Assembly (NCBI GenBank): GCA_900772835.1
Contig: CAAGSA010000096.1
Location: forward strand, 1-13,418
Source of the DNA: an uncultured Prevotella sp.
GTDB taxonomy: Bacteria > Bacteroidota > Bacteroidia > Bacteroidales > Bacteroidaceae
DNA: 13,418 bases
Reading direction: 5' to 3'
Below are positions 6,121-13,418 of the stretch, piece by piece. The notes beneath the pieces are model-generated. The model saw only the letters and a program-made list of their open reading frames with translations. It was not told the DNA's origin and searched no databases. Each line of letters begins with the position of its first letter. Position 1 is the stretch's first letter. The translations under genes and the position numbers were made by a program.

Positions 6121-7971
6121 TTACTTTTTAATTATCTCTTCGAATTTCTCTACCAGCTCGCTCACCACGAACGGCTGTCCCTTAACCTGGTTGAACTGGT
6201 ACGGTGCGAATCCGTCCACCTTGCCGCGCAGATACATTGCAAGCTGGCCGAGGTTCTGCTCTGCCACTACTACTTTCTTGTATTTCGTCAGCACCTCCAC
6301 TGCGTTCTTCGGCATCGGGTTGATGAACTTGAACTGTGTTGAAGCCACCTTGTAGCCCTTCTTGCGCAGCTCGTCCATTGCGGTATACAGATGTCCGTAT
6401 GTTCCGCCGAAGCCCACGATGAGCAGGTCTGCATCGTCCTTGTCGCCGAGCACTTCAAGCTCCGGCACCGGGATGCGCTCCACCTTGCCGGCTCTCAGAC
6501 GGCACATCTTGTCGTGGTTCTCCGGGTCGGTAGAGATGGCACCTGTGTTGCCGTCCTTCTCCAGTCCACCGAGGATGTGTGTGTAGCCCTCCTGGCCAGG
6601 CACTGCCCAGTAGCGCACAAGCGATTCCTCATCGCGCTTGTAGGGAGTGTAGTTGCCCTTCATCTCTGCCGTAGCATAATGAGGATGGATTTCCGGCAGC
6701 TCGTCGATGTTCGGGAGCTTCCATGCGGCAGAACCGTTGGCCACGTATGCGTCGGTGAGCAGGATGACCGGTGTCATGTGCTCAAGGGCTATCTTGGCTG
6801 CCATATAGGCTGCGTCGAAGCAGTCGGTAGGACTGGTTGCTGCCACTACAGGCATCGGTGATTCACCGTTGCGTCCGTAGAGAGCCTGCAGCAAGTCGGT
6901 CTGCTCGCTCTTTGTAGGCAGACCTGTAGATGGTCCGCCGCGCTGCACGTCAACGATAACGAGCGGCAGCTCGTCGATAACGGCGAGGTTCATTGCCTCA
7001 GACTTGAGGCACACGCCAGGACCGGATGTCGACGTAACGGCGAGTGCTCCGGCGAACGATGCCCCGATGGCGCTTGCGCAGCCTGAAATCTCGTCCTCGC
7101 ACTGTACTGTTGTCACACCGCACGACTTGTGCTTGGCGAGTTCGTGCAGTATGTCGGTAGCCGGTGTGATAGGATAAGAGCCGAGGAAGAGCTTCATTCC
7201 TGCCTTCTCTGCGGCTGCTATCAGTCCGTATGCCGTAGCCTTGTTTCCGGTGATGTCCATATAGCGGCCCTTCACCTTGTGCTTCGACTCGATGCGGTAC
7301 GTGGCAGGCACTCCGGCATGCACGTTGTGTCCGTAGTCGAAACCTGCGTTCACCACCTTTATGTTGTTCTCCGCGATCTGCGGTTTCTTTGCGAATTTCT
7401 CTCTCAGGAAGTTTTCCACGAGTGTCACGTCGCGGTTGAACAGCCAGCACACGATACCGAGCGCGAACATGTTGCGGCACTTCAGTATAGCCTTGTTGTC
7501 CATACCCGAGTCGGCAAGACAGTTCTTCACCATCTCCGTGATAGGACAAGCCACTACCCTGTCGCTGTCGATTCCCATCTCTGCGAGATAGTCCTCGGTC
7601 TTGAACTCTGCCTTCTGCAGGTCTTTCGTGCCGAAACTGTCGGTGTCGATGATGATTGTTGCCATCGGCTTTGCATACTTGTACTGCGTCTTCAGCGCAG
7701 CAGCGTTCATAGCCACGAGCACATCGCACAGGTCACCCGGTGTATACACTTTTCCTTCGCCGATGTGCACCTGGAATCCCGACACACCAGTGAGCGAGCC
7801 TTGCGGGGCGCGTATGTCTGCCGGATAGTCGGGGAACGTTGAGATACCGTTGCCGATAGTGGCTGAAACCGTGGAGAAGATATTGCCGGCGAGCTGCATT
7901 CCGTCGCCAGAGTCGCCCGAGAAGCGGACAACAACCTGCTCCAACTCTTTTACTTCCAAATTCTCTGCCAT
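6121..7971 (-). CDS. korA: 2-oxoacid:ferredoxin oxidoreductase alpha subunit, gamma-alpha fusion (KorA)
   Basis: At 616 residues this is the fused gamma-alpha type. Residues 10-215 form the gamma domain, with the VVRFSGDSGDGMQLAGN start and the YPADIRAPQGSLTGVSGFQV segment. Residues 240-430 form the pyrimidine-binding alpha domain, with the substrate motif YPITP at 266-270 and CEDEISG at 291-297. About 490-612 is the C-terminal alpha domain. The partner is KorB, encoded 25 bases downstream, and the complex is cytoplasmic. It feeds succinyl-CoA and reduced ferredoxin into anaerobic metabolism if the substrate is 2-oxoglutarate; another 2-oxoacid cannot be excluded. A strong promoter lies about 95 bases upstream and the leader contains small repeats. 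Length and motifs look complete, with no frameshift. Confidence 0.93.
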   Translation of the reverse strand: MAENLEVKELEQVVVRFSGDSGDGMQLAGNIFSTVSATIGNGISTFPDYPADIRAPQGSLTGVSGFQVHIGEGKVYTPGDLCDVLVAMNAAALKTQYKYAKPMATIIIDTDSFGTKDLQKAEFKTEDYLAEMGIDSDRVVACPITEMVKNCLADSGMDNKAILKCRNMFALGIVCWLFNRDVTLVENFLREKFAKKPQIAENNIKVVNAGFDYGHNVHAGVPATYRIESKHKVKGRYMDITGNKATAYGLIAAAEKAGMKLFLGSYPITPATDILHELAKHKSCGVTTVQCEDEISGCASAIGASFAGALAVTSTSGPGVCLKSEAMNLAVIDELPLVIVDVQRGGPSTGLPTKSEQTDLLQALYGRNGESPMPVVAATSPTDCFDAAYMAAKIALEHMTPVILLTDAYVANGSAAWKLPNIDELPEIHPHYATAEMKGNYTPYKRDEESLVRYWAVPGQEGYTHILGGLEKDGNTGAISTDPENHDKMCRLRAGKVERIPVPELEVLGDKDDADLLIVGFGGTYGHLYTAMDELRKKGYKVASTQFKFINPMPKNAVEVLTKYKKVVVAEQNLGQLAMYLRGKVDGFAPYQFNQVKGQPFVVSELVEKFEEIIKK

Positions 7972-8070
7972 AAAATTTACAGTATTAATGAATGTTCATT
8001 TGAATAGCCAATAATTTGAATATGATACAATTGTAGGTATATGTTTTTCACAGTTGCATCTTTTCAAATG

Positions 8071-8102
8071 CAAAGTTCGGAAACTTTGTTGAAAGTTCAA
8101 AA
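8071..8102 (-). promoter_or_regulatory. korA-korB promoter
   Basis: On the minus strand TTTTG (8102 to 8098) is followed after 19 bases by GAACTTTG (8078 to 8071), which differs from TAnnTTTG only at the first base. Transcription would start near 8065, giving a leader of about 95 bases before the ATG at 7971. Confidence 0.6.
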
Positions 8103-8190
8103 CTTTTTCGCGAAATAATTTCATATATTGCATTTTAGTCGCGTTTGGCTATATATAATAATGTGGGGGCGAGGGGTTGTTGCCCCGGCA

Positions 8191-9852
8191 TCAGTATTTG
8201 AAGGAGCTTCCGCCGAGGAATTCCCTCAGCAGCGAGGTGTGCGGCACGTCGCGGTTTGGTATGCTCTTTATGTATTTCAGGAATTTCAGCAGCCTGTATG
8301 CCTCGCTGTATTCGTCGCAGTTCTCGGGCACGGTTTCGAGCAGCGGCTCTGCCTGCGACTTTATCACGGCGAGTTCGAACAGCATTGCCGTGTTGAACAT
8401 GGCGTCGGCATTCTCCTGATAGGGGAATATCCACTTGTTCTCGCCGGCGCGCACCGACGGCCAGCGGTGTATCGTCTCCTGTGCGCTCACTCCGCGATAT
8501 TTGTAGTCGCGTATGATGCGGCGCAGCAGCCGGTTGTCGGTTGTCGGGATATAGTTGTGGCTGTCGAGCTGTATGGTGGTGAACGCCGAGGCGTACACCC
8601 GGTAGATCTGGCTGTCGGGCACATGTGCCGTCAGTTCGGGGTTCAGGGCGTGTATGCCCTCCACCACGAGCACTTCGTGTTCGCCGAGCTTCAGCCGTCT
8701 TCCGCTCCGCTCGCTCCTGCCCGTCTGGAAGTTGTATTTCGGCAGTTCCACTTCCTTTCCGGCAAAGAGATCGTTCATCTGCTGGTTCAACAGCGGTATG
8801 TTGAGGGCATAGAGGCTTTCGTAGTCGTATTCGCCTGCCTCGTCGCGCGGTGTTTGCTCGCGGTCCACGAAATAGTCGTCGAGCGACACGGGCACCGGTC
8901 TTATGCCGTTTGTGAGCAGCTGTATGGAGAGCCGCTTGCACGATGTGGTCTTTCCGCTCGACGATGGGCCGGCGATGAGCACCATCTTCACTCCCTTGCG
9001 TCCGGCTATATCGTCGGCGATGCGCGCCAGCTTCTTCTCCTGCAGCGCTTCCGACAGGTTTATCAGGTCGCTCGACCGTCCTTTCTTCACGGCGGCGTTC
9101 AGATCGCCTATGGTGCGCAGCCCAAGCAGGTCCTGCCAGTGGTGGTGCTCACGGAAGATGTCGAACATCTTGTCCTGCCTCACCAGTTCGCCGAGCCTTG
9201 AGGGGTCTTTTGCCGTCGGTATGCGCAGCAGCAGCCCGTCGTAGTATTTCTCCAGCCCGAAGAGCTTCAGCTTTCCCGTTGTGGTGAGCAGCGACCCGTA
9301 ATAGTAGTCGTTGTATCCGTCGATGTCGTAGTATGTGGTGTACAGTGTGCCTGTGCTCTTCAGCAGCTTCACCTTCGACATTGTCCCCATCCGCGTGAAG
9401 ATGTCCACTGCCTCTTCTGTGGTACACTCGCAGCGGCGTATCGGCATGTCGGCGTCTATTATCTGCTGCATGCGCTGCCTCACGGCTGCCGCCACATCGG
9501 CTGTTATCGGTTCGCCGATGCTCACATCGCAGTAGTAGCCGTTCGACACGGGTATGTCGATGCGCACGCTGCCCTCGGGATAGAGGTCGTGCACTGCCTT
9601 GCAGAGCACCATGAACAGTGTGCGTGTGTATGTGCGCAGCCCCGACGGCGAGGTGAGGTCGAGGAACTCCACTTGCTTGTTGTGGTACACTCTGTAGTTG
9701 AGTCCCTCCACCTTGTTGTTCACTTTCGCACTGACGGGTCCATACTGCATCGACAGTCCTGAAGCTAAAAAAATGTCAGAAAGTGTGCTTCCGATAGCAA
9801 TGTTTATGACTTTTTTATTATTTTTGCAACGGATTTGTATTACTTGTTTCAT
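8191..9852 (-). CDS. nucleoside kinase (uridine kinase-like) with ThrRS-like N-terminal domains
   Basis: This 553-residue cytoplasmic enzyme phosphorylates a nucleoside, probably uridine or cytidine, in nucleotide salvage. Residues 1-65 resemble a TGS domain. Residues 75-210 resemble the editing-type domain of threonyl-tRNA synthetase; the segment around GYYCDV and the later CECTTEEAVDIF fit that fold. Residues 285-500 form the P-loop kinase, with Walker A GPSSSGKTT at 295-303 and the uridine-kinase segment SLDDYFVDREQTPRDE from 323. Fusions of this length are typical of Bacteroidetes and Firmicutes, much longer than the roughly 210-residue Udk. The role of the N-terminal half is not established. 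ATG at 9852 gives the expected lysine-rich N-terminus. The gene is divergent from the Na/Pi transporter, with 88 bases between starts. It ends 219 bases before korA, which has its own promoter. Confidence 0.9.
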   Translation of the reverse strand: MKQVIQIRCKNNKKVINIAIGSTLSDIFLASGLSMQYGPVSAKVNNKVEGLNYRVYHNKQVEFLDLTSPSGLRTYTRTLFMVLCKAVHDLYPEGSVRIDIPVSNGYYCDVSIGEPITADVAAAVRQRMQQIIDADMPIRRCECTTEEAVDIFTRMGTMSKVKLLKSTGTLYTTYYDIDGYNDYYYGSLLTTTGKLKLFGLEKYYDGLLLRIPTAKDPSRLGELVRQDKMFDIFREHHHWQDLLGLRTIGDLNAAVKKGRSSDLINLSEALQEKKLARIADDIAGRKGVKMVLIAGPSSSGKTTSCKRLSIQLLTNGIRPVPVSLDDYFVDREQTPRDEAGEYDYESLYALNIPLLNQQMNDLFAGKEVELPKYNFQTGRSERSGRRLKLGEHEVLVVEGIHALNPELTAHVPDSQIYRVYASAFTTIQLDSHNYIPTTDNRLLRRIIRDYKYRGVSAQETIHRWPSVRAGENKWIFPYQENADAMFNTAMLFELAVIKSQAEPLLETVPENCDEYSEAYRLLKFLKYIKSIPNRDVPHTSLLREFLGGSSFKY

Positions 9853-9881
9853 AAGTCTTGCAATTTTAAGGGTTCACGATG

Positions 9882-9889
9882 TAAAGTTA
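9882..9889 (-). promoter_or_regulatory. possible -7 box of the nucleoside kinase gene
   Basis: The minus strand reads TAACTTTA, one base from TAnnTTTG, 29 bases before the ATG. No TTTG is present at the -33 distance, so the call is tentative. No comparable box is seen for the divergent transporter gene. Confidence 0.35.
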
Positions 9890-9940
9890 CGCCCTTTCCG
9901 CGATATTCCTGCATCAATGCATCATAAATATCATTAAAAT

Positions 9941-11635
9941 ATGTCGATTTGGATTTTTTTTAAGATCATTGGATCATTGGCGCTGCTCATCTACGGTATG
10001 AAAACGATGAGCGAGGCGCTGCAGAAGCTGGCCGGCTCGCAGCTGCGCCACATTCTGGGAACGATGACCAAGAACCGCTTCACCGGTATGCTCACCGGTA
10101 TGTTCGTAACCGCCTCCGTGCAGTCGTCAACGGCTACTACCGTCATGACGGTATCGTTCGTGAACGCCGGACTGCTGACTCTCGCCCAAGCCATTTCCGT
10201 GATTATGGGTGCCAACATCGGAACCACCTTCACTGCATGGATCATGACACTGGGATTCTCGTTCAATATGGCGAACATCGTGTTCCCCGTATTCTTCGTC
10301 GCCCTGCTGCTCATCTACCGCAAGAAGCACCGCTACATCGGTGATTTCCTCTTCGGCGTCGCATTCATGTTCTTCGCCATTTCCACCCTCGGCGCCACGG
10401 GAAAGGAAATGGACCTCAGCCATAACCAGTCGGTTATCGATTTCTTCGCTTCATTCGACAAAGACAGCTATCTCACGGTGTTCGCATTCCTCGGCATCGG
10501 CACGATCCTCACCTTCTGTATGCAGTCGTCGGCTGCCCTGATGGCTATCACGATGGTGCTCTGCTCCTCGGGCGTGCTGCCCATATATATGGGTATAGCG
10601 CTGGTGCTGGGCGAGAACATCGGAACCACCATCACATCGAACATCGCCGCCATGGGCGCCAACACGCAGGCGCGCCGCGCCGCGCTCGCCCATCTGTCGT
10701 TCAACGTGTTCGGCGTGCTGTGGGTGCTGTGCGTGTTCTATCCGTTCATAAATATGGTGTGCGGACTCGTGGGCGTAGACCCCAACTCCGACCACATCAA
10801 CGCAAGCCGCCTCTCGGTGGTGCTCGCCGCCTTCCACACGGCGTTCAACGTGTGCAACACCACGGTGCTCATCTGGCTCATACCGCAGATGGAGAAGTTC
10901 GTGTGCTACATGATCAAGCCCAACGCCACGAAGGACGAGGACGACTTCCGGCTGCGCTACATCGGCGACAGCACTCTCATGGCAACGCCGGAGCTGTCGG
11001 TGCTCGAGGCACGCAAGGAGATACAGCAGTTCGCCGAGCGCATACAGCGTATGTTCTCCATGGTGAGAGAGCTGCTCGGCACCACCAACGACAACGATTT
11101 CAACAAACTGTACACGCGCATCGAGAAATACGAGGGCATATCCGACAATATGGAGATTGAAATAGCCAAATACCTCGACAAGGTGAGTGATTCGCACCTG
11201 AGCGACGAGACGAAGGCAAAAATACGCGCCATGCTGCGCGAGATTTCCGAAATCGAGAGCATCGGCGACAGCTGCTTCAACATCGCACGCACTCTGAGCC
11301 GCAAGCAGCGCGGCAAGGAGGACTTCACCGACAAGCAGTATGAACACCTGCACCAGATGTTCGAACTTACCGACGACAGCCTGACGCAGATGAACATCAT
11401 GCTCTCGGGCAGAAGGTACAACCTCGACGTGAACCGCTCGTTCAACATCGAGAACGAGATTAACAACTACCGCACACAGCTCAAGAGCCAGAACATCAAC
11501 GACGTGAACAACCACGAGTATACCTATGCCATCGGCACAACGTATATGGACATCGTGAGCGAATGCGAGAAGCTCGGCGACTACGTAATCAACGTTGTGG
11601 AGGCGCGCATGGGAACCAAGCAGCGCGAAGCATAA
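9941..11635 (+). CDS. Na/Pi cotransporter family protein with PhoU-like C-terminus
   Basis: This 564-residue inner-membrane protein is of the NptA/YjbB type and is likely to couple sodium to phosphate movement. Residues 1-320 hold about eight to nine hydrophobic segments arranged as an inverted repeat. Each half carries the family signatures: QSSTATT at 61-67 with GANIGTT at 90-96, and QSSAA at 195-199 with GENIGTT at 224-230. Residues 350-555 are helical and charged and resemble PhoU (for example EIESIGDSCFNIAR and ECEKLGDYVINVVEAR), suggesting a fused regulatory domain. Length is typical. Direction of transport cannot be told from sequence; some relatives export phosphate. The gene ends just before a strong hairpin and seems to be a single-gene unit divergent from the nucleoside kinase. 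Confidence 0.93.
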   Translation: MSIWIFFKIIGSLALLIYGMKTMSEALQKLAGSQLRHILGTMTKNRFTGMLTGMFVTASVQSSTATTVMTVSFVNAGLLTLAQAISVIMGANIGTTFTAWIMTLGFSFNMANIVFPVFFVALLLIYRKKHRYIGDFLFGVAFMFFAISTLGATGKEMDLSHNQSVIDFFASFDKDSYLTVFAFLGIGTILTFCMQSSAALMAITMVLCSSGVLPIYMGIALVLGENIGTTITSNIAAMGANTQARRAALAHLSFNVFGVLWVLCVFYPFINMVCGLVGVDPNSDHINASRLSVVLAAFHTAFNVCNTTVLIWLIPQMEKFVCYMIKPNATKDEDDFRLRYIGDSTLMATPELSVLEARKEIQQFAERIQRMFSMVRELLGTTNDNDFNKLYTRIEKYEGISDNMEIEIAKYLDKVSDSHLSDETKAKIRAMLREISEIESIGDSCFNIARTLSRKQRGKEDFTDKQYEHLHQMFELTDDSLTQMNIMLSGRRYNLDVNRSFNIENEINNYRTQLKSQNINDVNNHEYTYAIGTTYMDIVSECEKLGDYVINVVEARMGTKQREA

Positions 11636-11663
11636 TCAAGGCAAAGCCTATCCCCCAAAAGAA

Positions 11664-11710
11664 TAATATCCGCAACACCCATTCATTGGCATGCTGCGGA
11701 TATTAATTTT
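11664..11710 (+). terminator. terminator of the Na/Pi transporter gene
   Basis: Perfect 11-base arms (11664-11674, TAATATCCGCA, and 11695-11705) enclose a 20-base loop, 28 bases after the stop codon. The stem is followed by ATTTT on the plus strand. The opposite side reads ATTCTTTTG on the minus strand, so it may work in both directions. Confidence 0.75.
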
Positions 11711-11832
11711 GTCCACCAAATTAAACTTGTGACAAGTTATCTTTCAAGCCAAGGAAATACAGAGGCAAGATAATGATATATGAACATAATGCTTATGATA
11801 AGGAGATTAAAGCTATAATGATGTTGACAAAA

Positions 11833-11882
11833 TAGAACTCGTTGCTGCCTCTAAAGCAGAGGCACAACGAGTTCTACTTTTT
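11833..11882 (+). terminator. strong intrinsic terminator without an assigned gene
   Basis: A 19-pair stem with a single bulged C at 11845 pairs TAGAACTCGTTG and TGCCTCT (11833-11852) with AGAGGCA and CAACGAGTTCTA (11858-11876), with a five-base loop. It is followed by CTTTTT at 11877-11882. The minus-strand side has ATTTT after the stem, so it could act both ways. It stands about 200 bases past the transporter stop, after another terminator, which raises the question of what transcript it ends. Confidence 0.8.
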
Positions 11883-12006
11883 CCCATGTTAAAACAAGCA
11901 GTAGAAGGTTTCCTTGTGAAGATGTTTCCAATTCCAATAAAGTCAGCGACATGTTTCAACACACCAAAACATTCTAAAACTGCAAACTTATTTATCTGAC
12001 TAAAAT

Positions 12007-12072
12007 AGAAAGTTACGGACTTTCATGAAGAAAGTTACGTAATTTCTATGAGAAAGTTACCGAATTTCTAAA
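12007..12072. repeat. three tandem 22-base dyad repeats
   Basis: Units at 12007-12028, 12029-12050 and 12051-12072 all begin AGAAAGTTAC and contain TTTC at the same place, at an exact 22-base period. Each has internal dyad symmetry. Unit 1 pairs GAAAGT with ACTTTC. Units 2 and 3 pair AGAAA with TTTCT, and unit 2 has TTACGTAA at its centre. They lie 40 bases past the SGNH hydrolase stop. Confidence 0.75.
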
Positions 12073-12111
12073 AATACCTGTGGTTGTGTATTGATATTTT
12101 TTTCTTGTAAG

Positions 12112-12963
12112 TCAGAACACGGGCAATGCCAACAACTGGTAAACCAGTGTCAGCGCCATGCGGCGATGCCCCTCATTGTTGGGGTGCAGACGGTCGGTGC
12201 CGGCATTGTTGAAAAACTGCGCATGTTCGTCCATCAGCGGATACAGTCCGGAGAGGGCATTCATGTCAATGACGGGCACACTCCAGATGTTTCCCGCTTC
12301 CTTCACCGCCTCCACATAGCGCCCCACGTATTCGCCACACTTGTTGCGATACTCCTCCGTGGGCTGCCAGTTGGTGTCGCTGCGGTAGAAGCCGGCACGG
12401 TGGATAGGGGTTATGAGCACTATCTGCTTAGTCGGGAACATGCGCTTCATCCTGTCCAGGGCGATGTTTATCCTTCCGCGGTATGTCGTGTCGGTCATGC
12501 AGAGATACTGCCGCATACGCTTCACCGGATGCTTCGGCTCGTGTATGCCTGCCATCACCTCCTCTTCTTTCTCCACATACCACTCTCCCACCGGCACTCC
12601 GGCATTGAAATCATTGGTGCCTATAAATACGAGTATGGCGTCGAAATCGTCGCCGTGCTCCTTCTTCAGCTGTTCCGCCTGGCGCGGAATGTCGTTCCAC
12701 TGCCTGCCGCTCACGGCATACACGTATGGCGTGATGCCGAGCCACTGCTGCAGCAGACTCCAGTATTTGCTGTCCGCCGCCTTGTTCTTCGGGTCGGTGA
12801 TGGAGTCGCCGAAATAAGCCACCCTTTTGCCCTGCCAGGGATGCATGAGCGCCATGGCCCTGAAGCTCTTGCCGTTCACTTCGGGCACAGTTGTTTCTGC
12901 CTTCATGCCTGCAGGAAGGGCTGACAGCAGAACTGCTGTAATTATAAGGAATAAATTCTTCAT
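12112..12963 (-). CDS. secreted SGNH/GDSL-family hydrolase
   Basis: This 283-residue protein has a signal peptide (MKNLFLIITAVLLSALPAGMKA, likely cleaved after residue 22), so it acts in the periplasm or outside. Catalytic blocks are complete: FGDSITD at 51-57 with the nucleophile Ser54, Gly86 in block II, GTNDF at 115-119, and DRLHPNNEGH at 257-266 with Asp257 and His260. The family removes acyl groups from carbohydrates, lipids or other esters. An acetyl- or acyl-esterase acting on a glycan is plausible but the substrate is not evident. The upstream frame to 13056 crosses the preceding terminator, so the ATG at 12963, directly before the signal peptide, is chosen. It follows the CoA-transferase gene after 118 bases and a terminator; no clear promoter was found between them. 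Confidence 0.88.
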   Translation of the reverse strand: MKNLFLIITAVLLSALPAGMKAETTVPEVNGKSFRAMALMHPWQGKRVAYFGDSITDPKNKAADSKYWSLLQQWLGITPYVYAVSGRQWNDIPRQAEQLKKEHGDDFDAILVFIGTNDFNAGVPVGEWYVEKEEEVMAGIHEPKHPVKRMRQYLCMTDTTYRGRINIALDRMKRMFPTKQIVLITPIHRAGFYRSDTNWQPTEEYRNKCGEYVGRYVEAVKEAGNIWSVPVIDMNALSGLYPLMDEHAQFFNNAGTDRLHPNNEGHRRMALTLVYQLLALPVF

Positions 12964-12997
12964 CGTTCTTTTTGTTTTGTCTGTAGTAGTCTGTCTG

Positions 12998-13046
12998 CTT
13001 ATTATAATAAATCGGAGTTCACCCGATATGTATGTGAACTCCGATT
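12998..13046 (-). terminator. terminator of the CoA-transferase gene
   Basis: Perfect 13-base arms (13010-13022, AATCGGAGTTCAC, and 13034-13046) flank an 11-base loop. Read on the minus strand, the stem is followed by TATTATAATAAG, AT-rich though without a solid T run. It lies 35 bases after the stop at 13082. Confidence 0.7.
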
Positions 13047-13081
13047 CATAAATCACCTGTATATATATGTATGGCAGTGCA

Positions 13082-13418
13082 TTACATTTCCGTCAGATGC
13101 ATGTCGCCCTTCTCTGCCAGCGCAATGTGCATGGCGAAAGCCTTGCCCAGGTTGTGGCGTGTCTGCCCCATCTTGGCATGCTCGAGATAGGCGCGGAGGA
13201 TGGGCTTGTAGTCCGGGTGTGCACAGTTCTCGATGATGAGATGAGCGCGCTCTATCGGGCTCTTTCCTCTCAGGTCTGCCACGCCCTGCTCTGTCACGAT
13301 CACGTTCACGTCGTGCTCTGAGTGGTCCTGATGGCTCACCATCGGCACGATGCTGCTTATCAAGCCGCCCTTTGCTGTAGAAGGACATGTGAAGATACTG
13401 ATGTATGCGTTGCGCTCG
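13082..13418 (-). CDS. acetyl-CoA hydrolase/transferase family (succinyl-CoA:acetate CoA-transferase-like), C-terminal part
   Basis: The visible 111 residues are the C-terminus of a protein normally about 500 residues long; the rest lies beyond the right edge. The frame runs in from 13418 (ERNAYISIFTCPSTAKGG and onward), so the apparent TTG start at 13363 is an artefact. Recognisable features are SSIVPMVSHQDHSEHDVNVI, VTEQGVADLRGKSP and the ending in GKAFAMHIALAEKG. These match class I CoA-transferases that move CoA between succinyl-CoA or acetyl-CoA and acetate or succinate, used by Bacteroidales in acetate formation. The catalytic glutamate would be upstream and cannot be checked. The succinyl-CoA link to KorAB is metabolic inference. 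Confidence 0.88.
   Translation of the reverse strand, partial: ERNAYISIFTCPSTAKGGLISSIVPMVSHQDHSEHDVNVIVTEQGVADLRGKSPIERAHLIIENCAHPDYKPILRAYLEHAKMGQTRHNLGKAFAMHIALAEKGDMHLTEM

Larger units (their letters stand above)
11636..12111. other. 476-base convergent intergenic region
   Basis: No recognisable gene. It holds the transporter's terminator, a perfect TAATTTTG (-7-like) at 11704-11711, a second very strong terminator hairpin at 11833-11882, and three tandem 22-base repeats at 12007-12072. Short frames exist on both strands (20 codons at 11773-11835 and 37 codons at 11886-11999, plus; an ATG-less frame on the minus strand), but none resembles a known protein. Confidence 0.7.

Noticed and set aside
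8166..8186. GGGGC...GCCCC stem just after the nucleoside kinase stop
   Set aside because: The stem is only five pairs and no T run follows on the minus strand; it may contribute to termination but the support is weak.
8128..9201. 357-codon plus-strand frame opposite the nucleoside kinase
   Set aside because: The kinase frame has Walker A and family motifs; this antisense frame has none.
9910..9925. Overlapping TGCATCA direct repeats upstream of the transporter
   Set aside because: Two seven-base copies in an AT-rich stretch are too easily due to chance to call a regulatory site.
10451..11515. 354-codon minus-strand frame inside the Na/Pi transporter gene
   Set aside because: It is antisense to a gene with complete family motifs, and its Val, His and Glu-rich product is a shadow of the codon bias on the other strand.
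12007..12072. Tandem repeats considered as a CRISPR array
   Set aside because: The units abut without unique spacers, there are only three, and no cas genes are present.

Overview
The window reads as ordinary chromosome from an anaerobic Bacteroidales bacterium, most likely Prevotella or a close relative. The evidence is a two-subunit ferredoxin-dependent 2-oxoacid oxidoreductase (korA-korB), a long Bacteroidetes-type nucleoside kinase, a secreted protein with a type IX secretion-like C-terminal tail, a lone MetH-reactivation protein, a CoA-transferase of the succinyl-CoA:acetate type, and several Bacteroidetes-style promoters (TTTG or TTG, about 19 bases, then TAnnTTTG). Starts lack clear Shine-Dalgarno motifs, which is also usual for the phylum. 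Genus is inference.

Layout, left to right. Bases 1-61 hold the probable first 20 codons of a minus-strand gene behind a good promoter. Bases 270-2390 (minus) encode a large exported protein. A 413-base divergent intergenic region follows, then an AraC-family regulator (2804-3712, plus) that converges on a MetH activation-domain protein (3723-4415, minus). Bases 4416-5093 are the most accessory-looking part: a long hairpin, a small minus-strand ORF of unknown function with its own terminator-like stem, and a C/G-tract repeat. The korA-korB operon (7971 to 5094, minus) has a promoter at one end and an intrinsic terminator at the other. The nucleoside kinase (8191-9852, minus) is divergent from a Na/Pi cotransporter with a PhoU-like tail (9941-11635, plus). 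A 476-base region between convergent genes holds two strong hairpins and three tandem 22-base dyad repeats. The right end holds a secreted SGNH/GDSL hydrolase (12112-12963, minus) and, behind a terminator, the last 111 codons of an acetyl-CoA hydrolase/CoA-transferase family gene cut by the window edge.

Functional links: KorAB makes (or uses) an acyl-CoA, probably succinyl-CoA, with reduced ferredoxin. The CoA-transferase at the right edge belongs to a family that moves CoA between succinate and acetate. Both suit fermentative central metabolism, but they are separate transcription units. I see no phage, CRISPR array, tRNA, rRNA, intact transposase or defence system, and no gene cluster that looks like a new multi-gene system. 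The points worth a second look are the non-coding structures at 4509-4558, 4603-4961, 11704-11882 and 12007-12072, and the unrecognised small ORF at 4654-4875.
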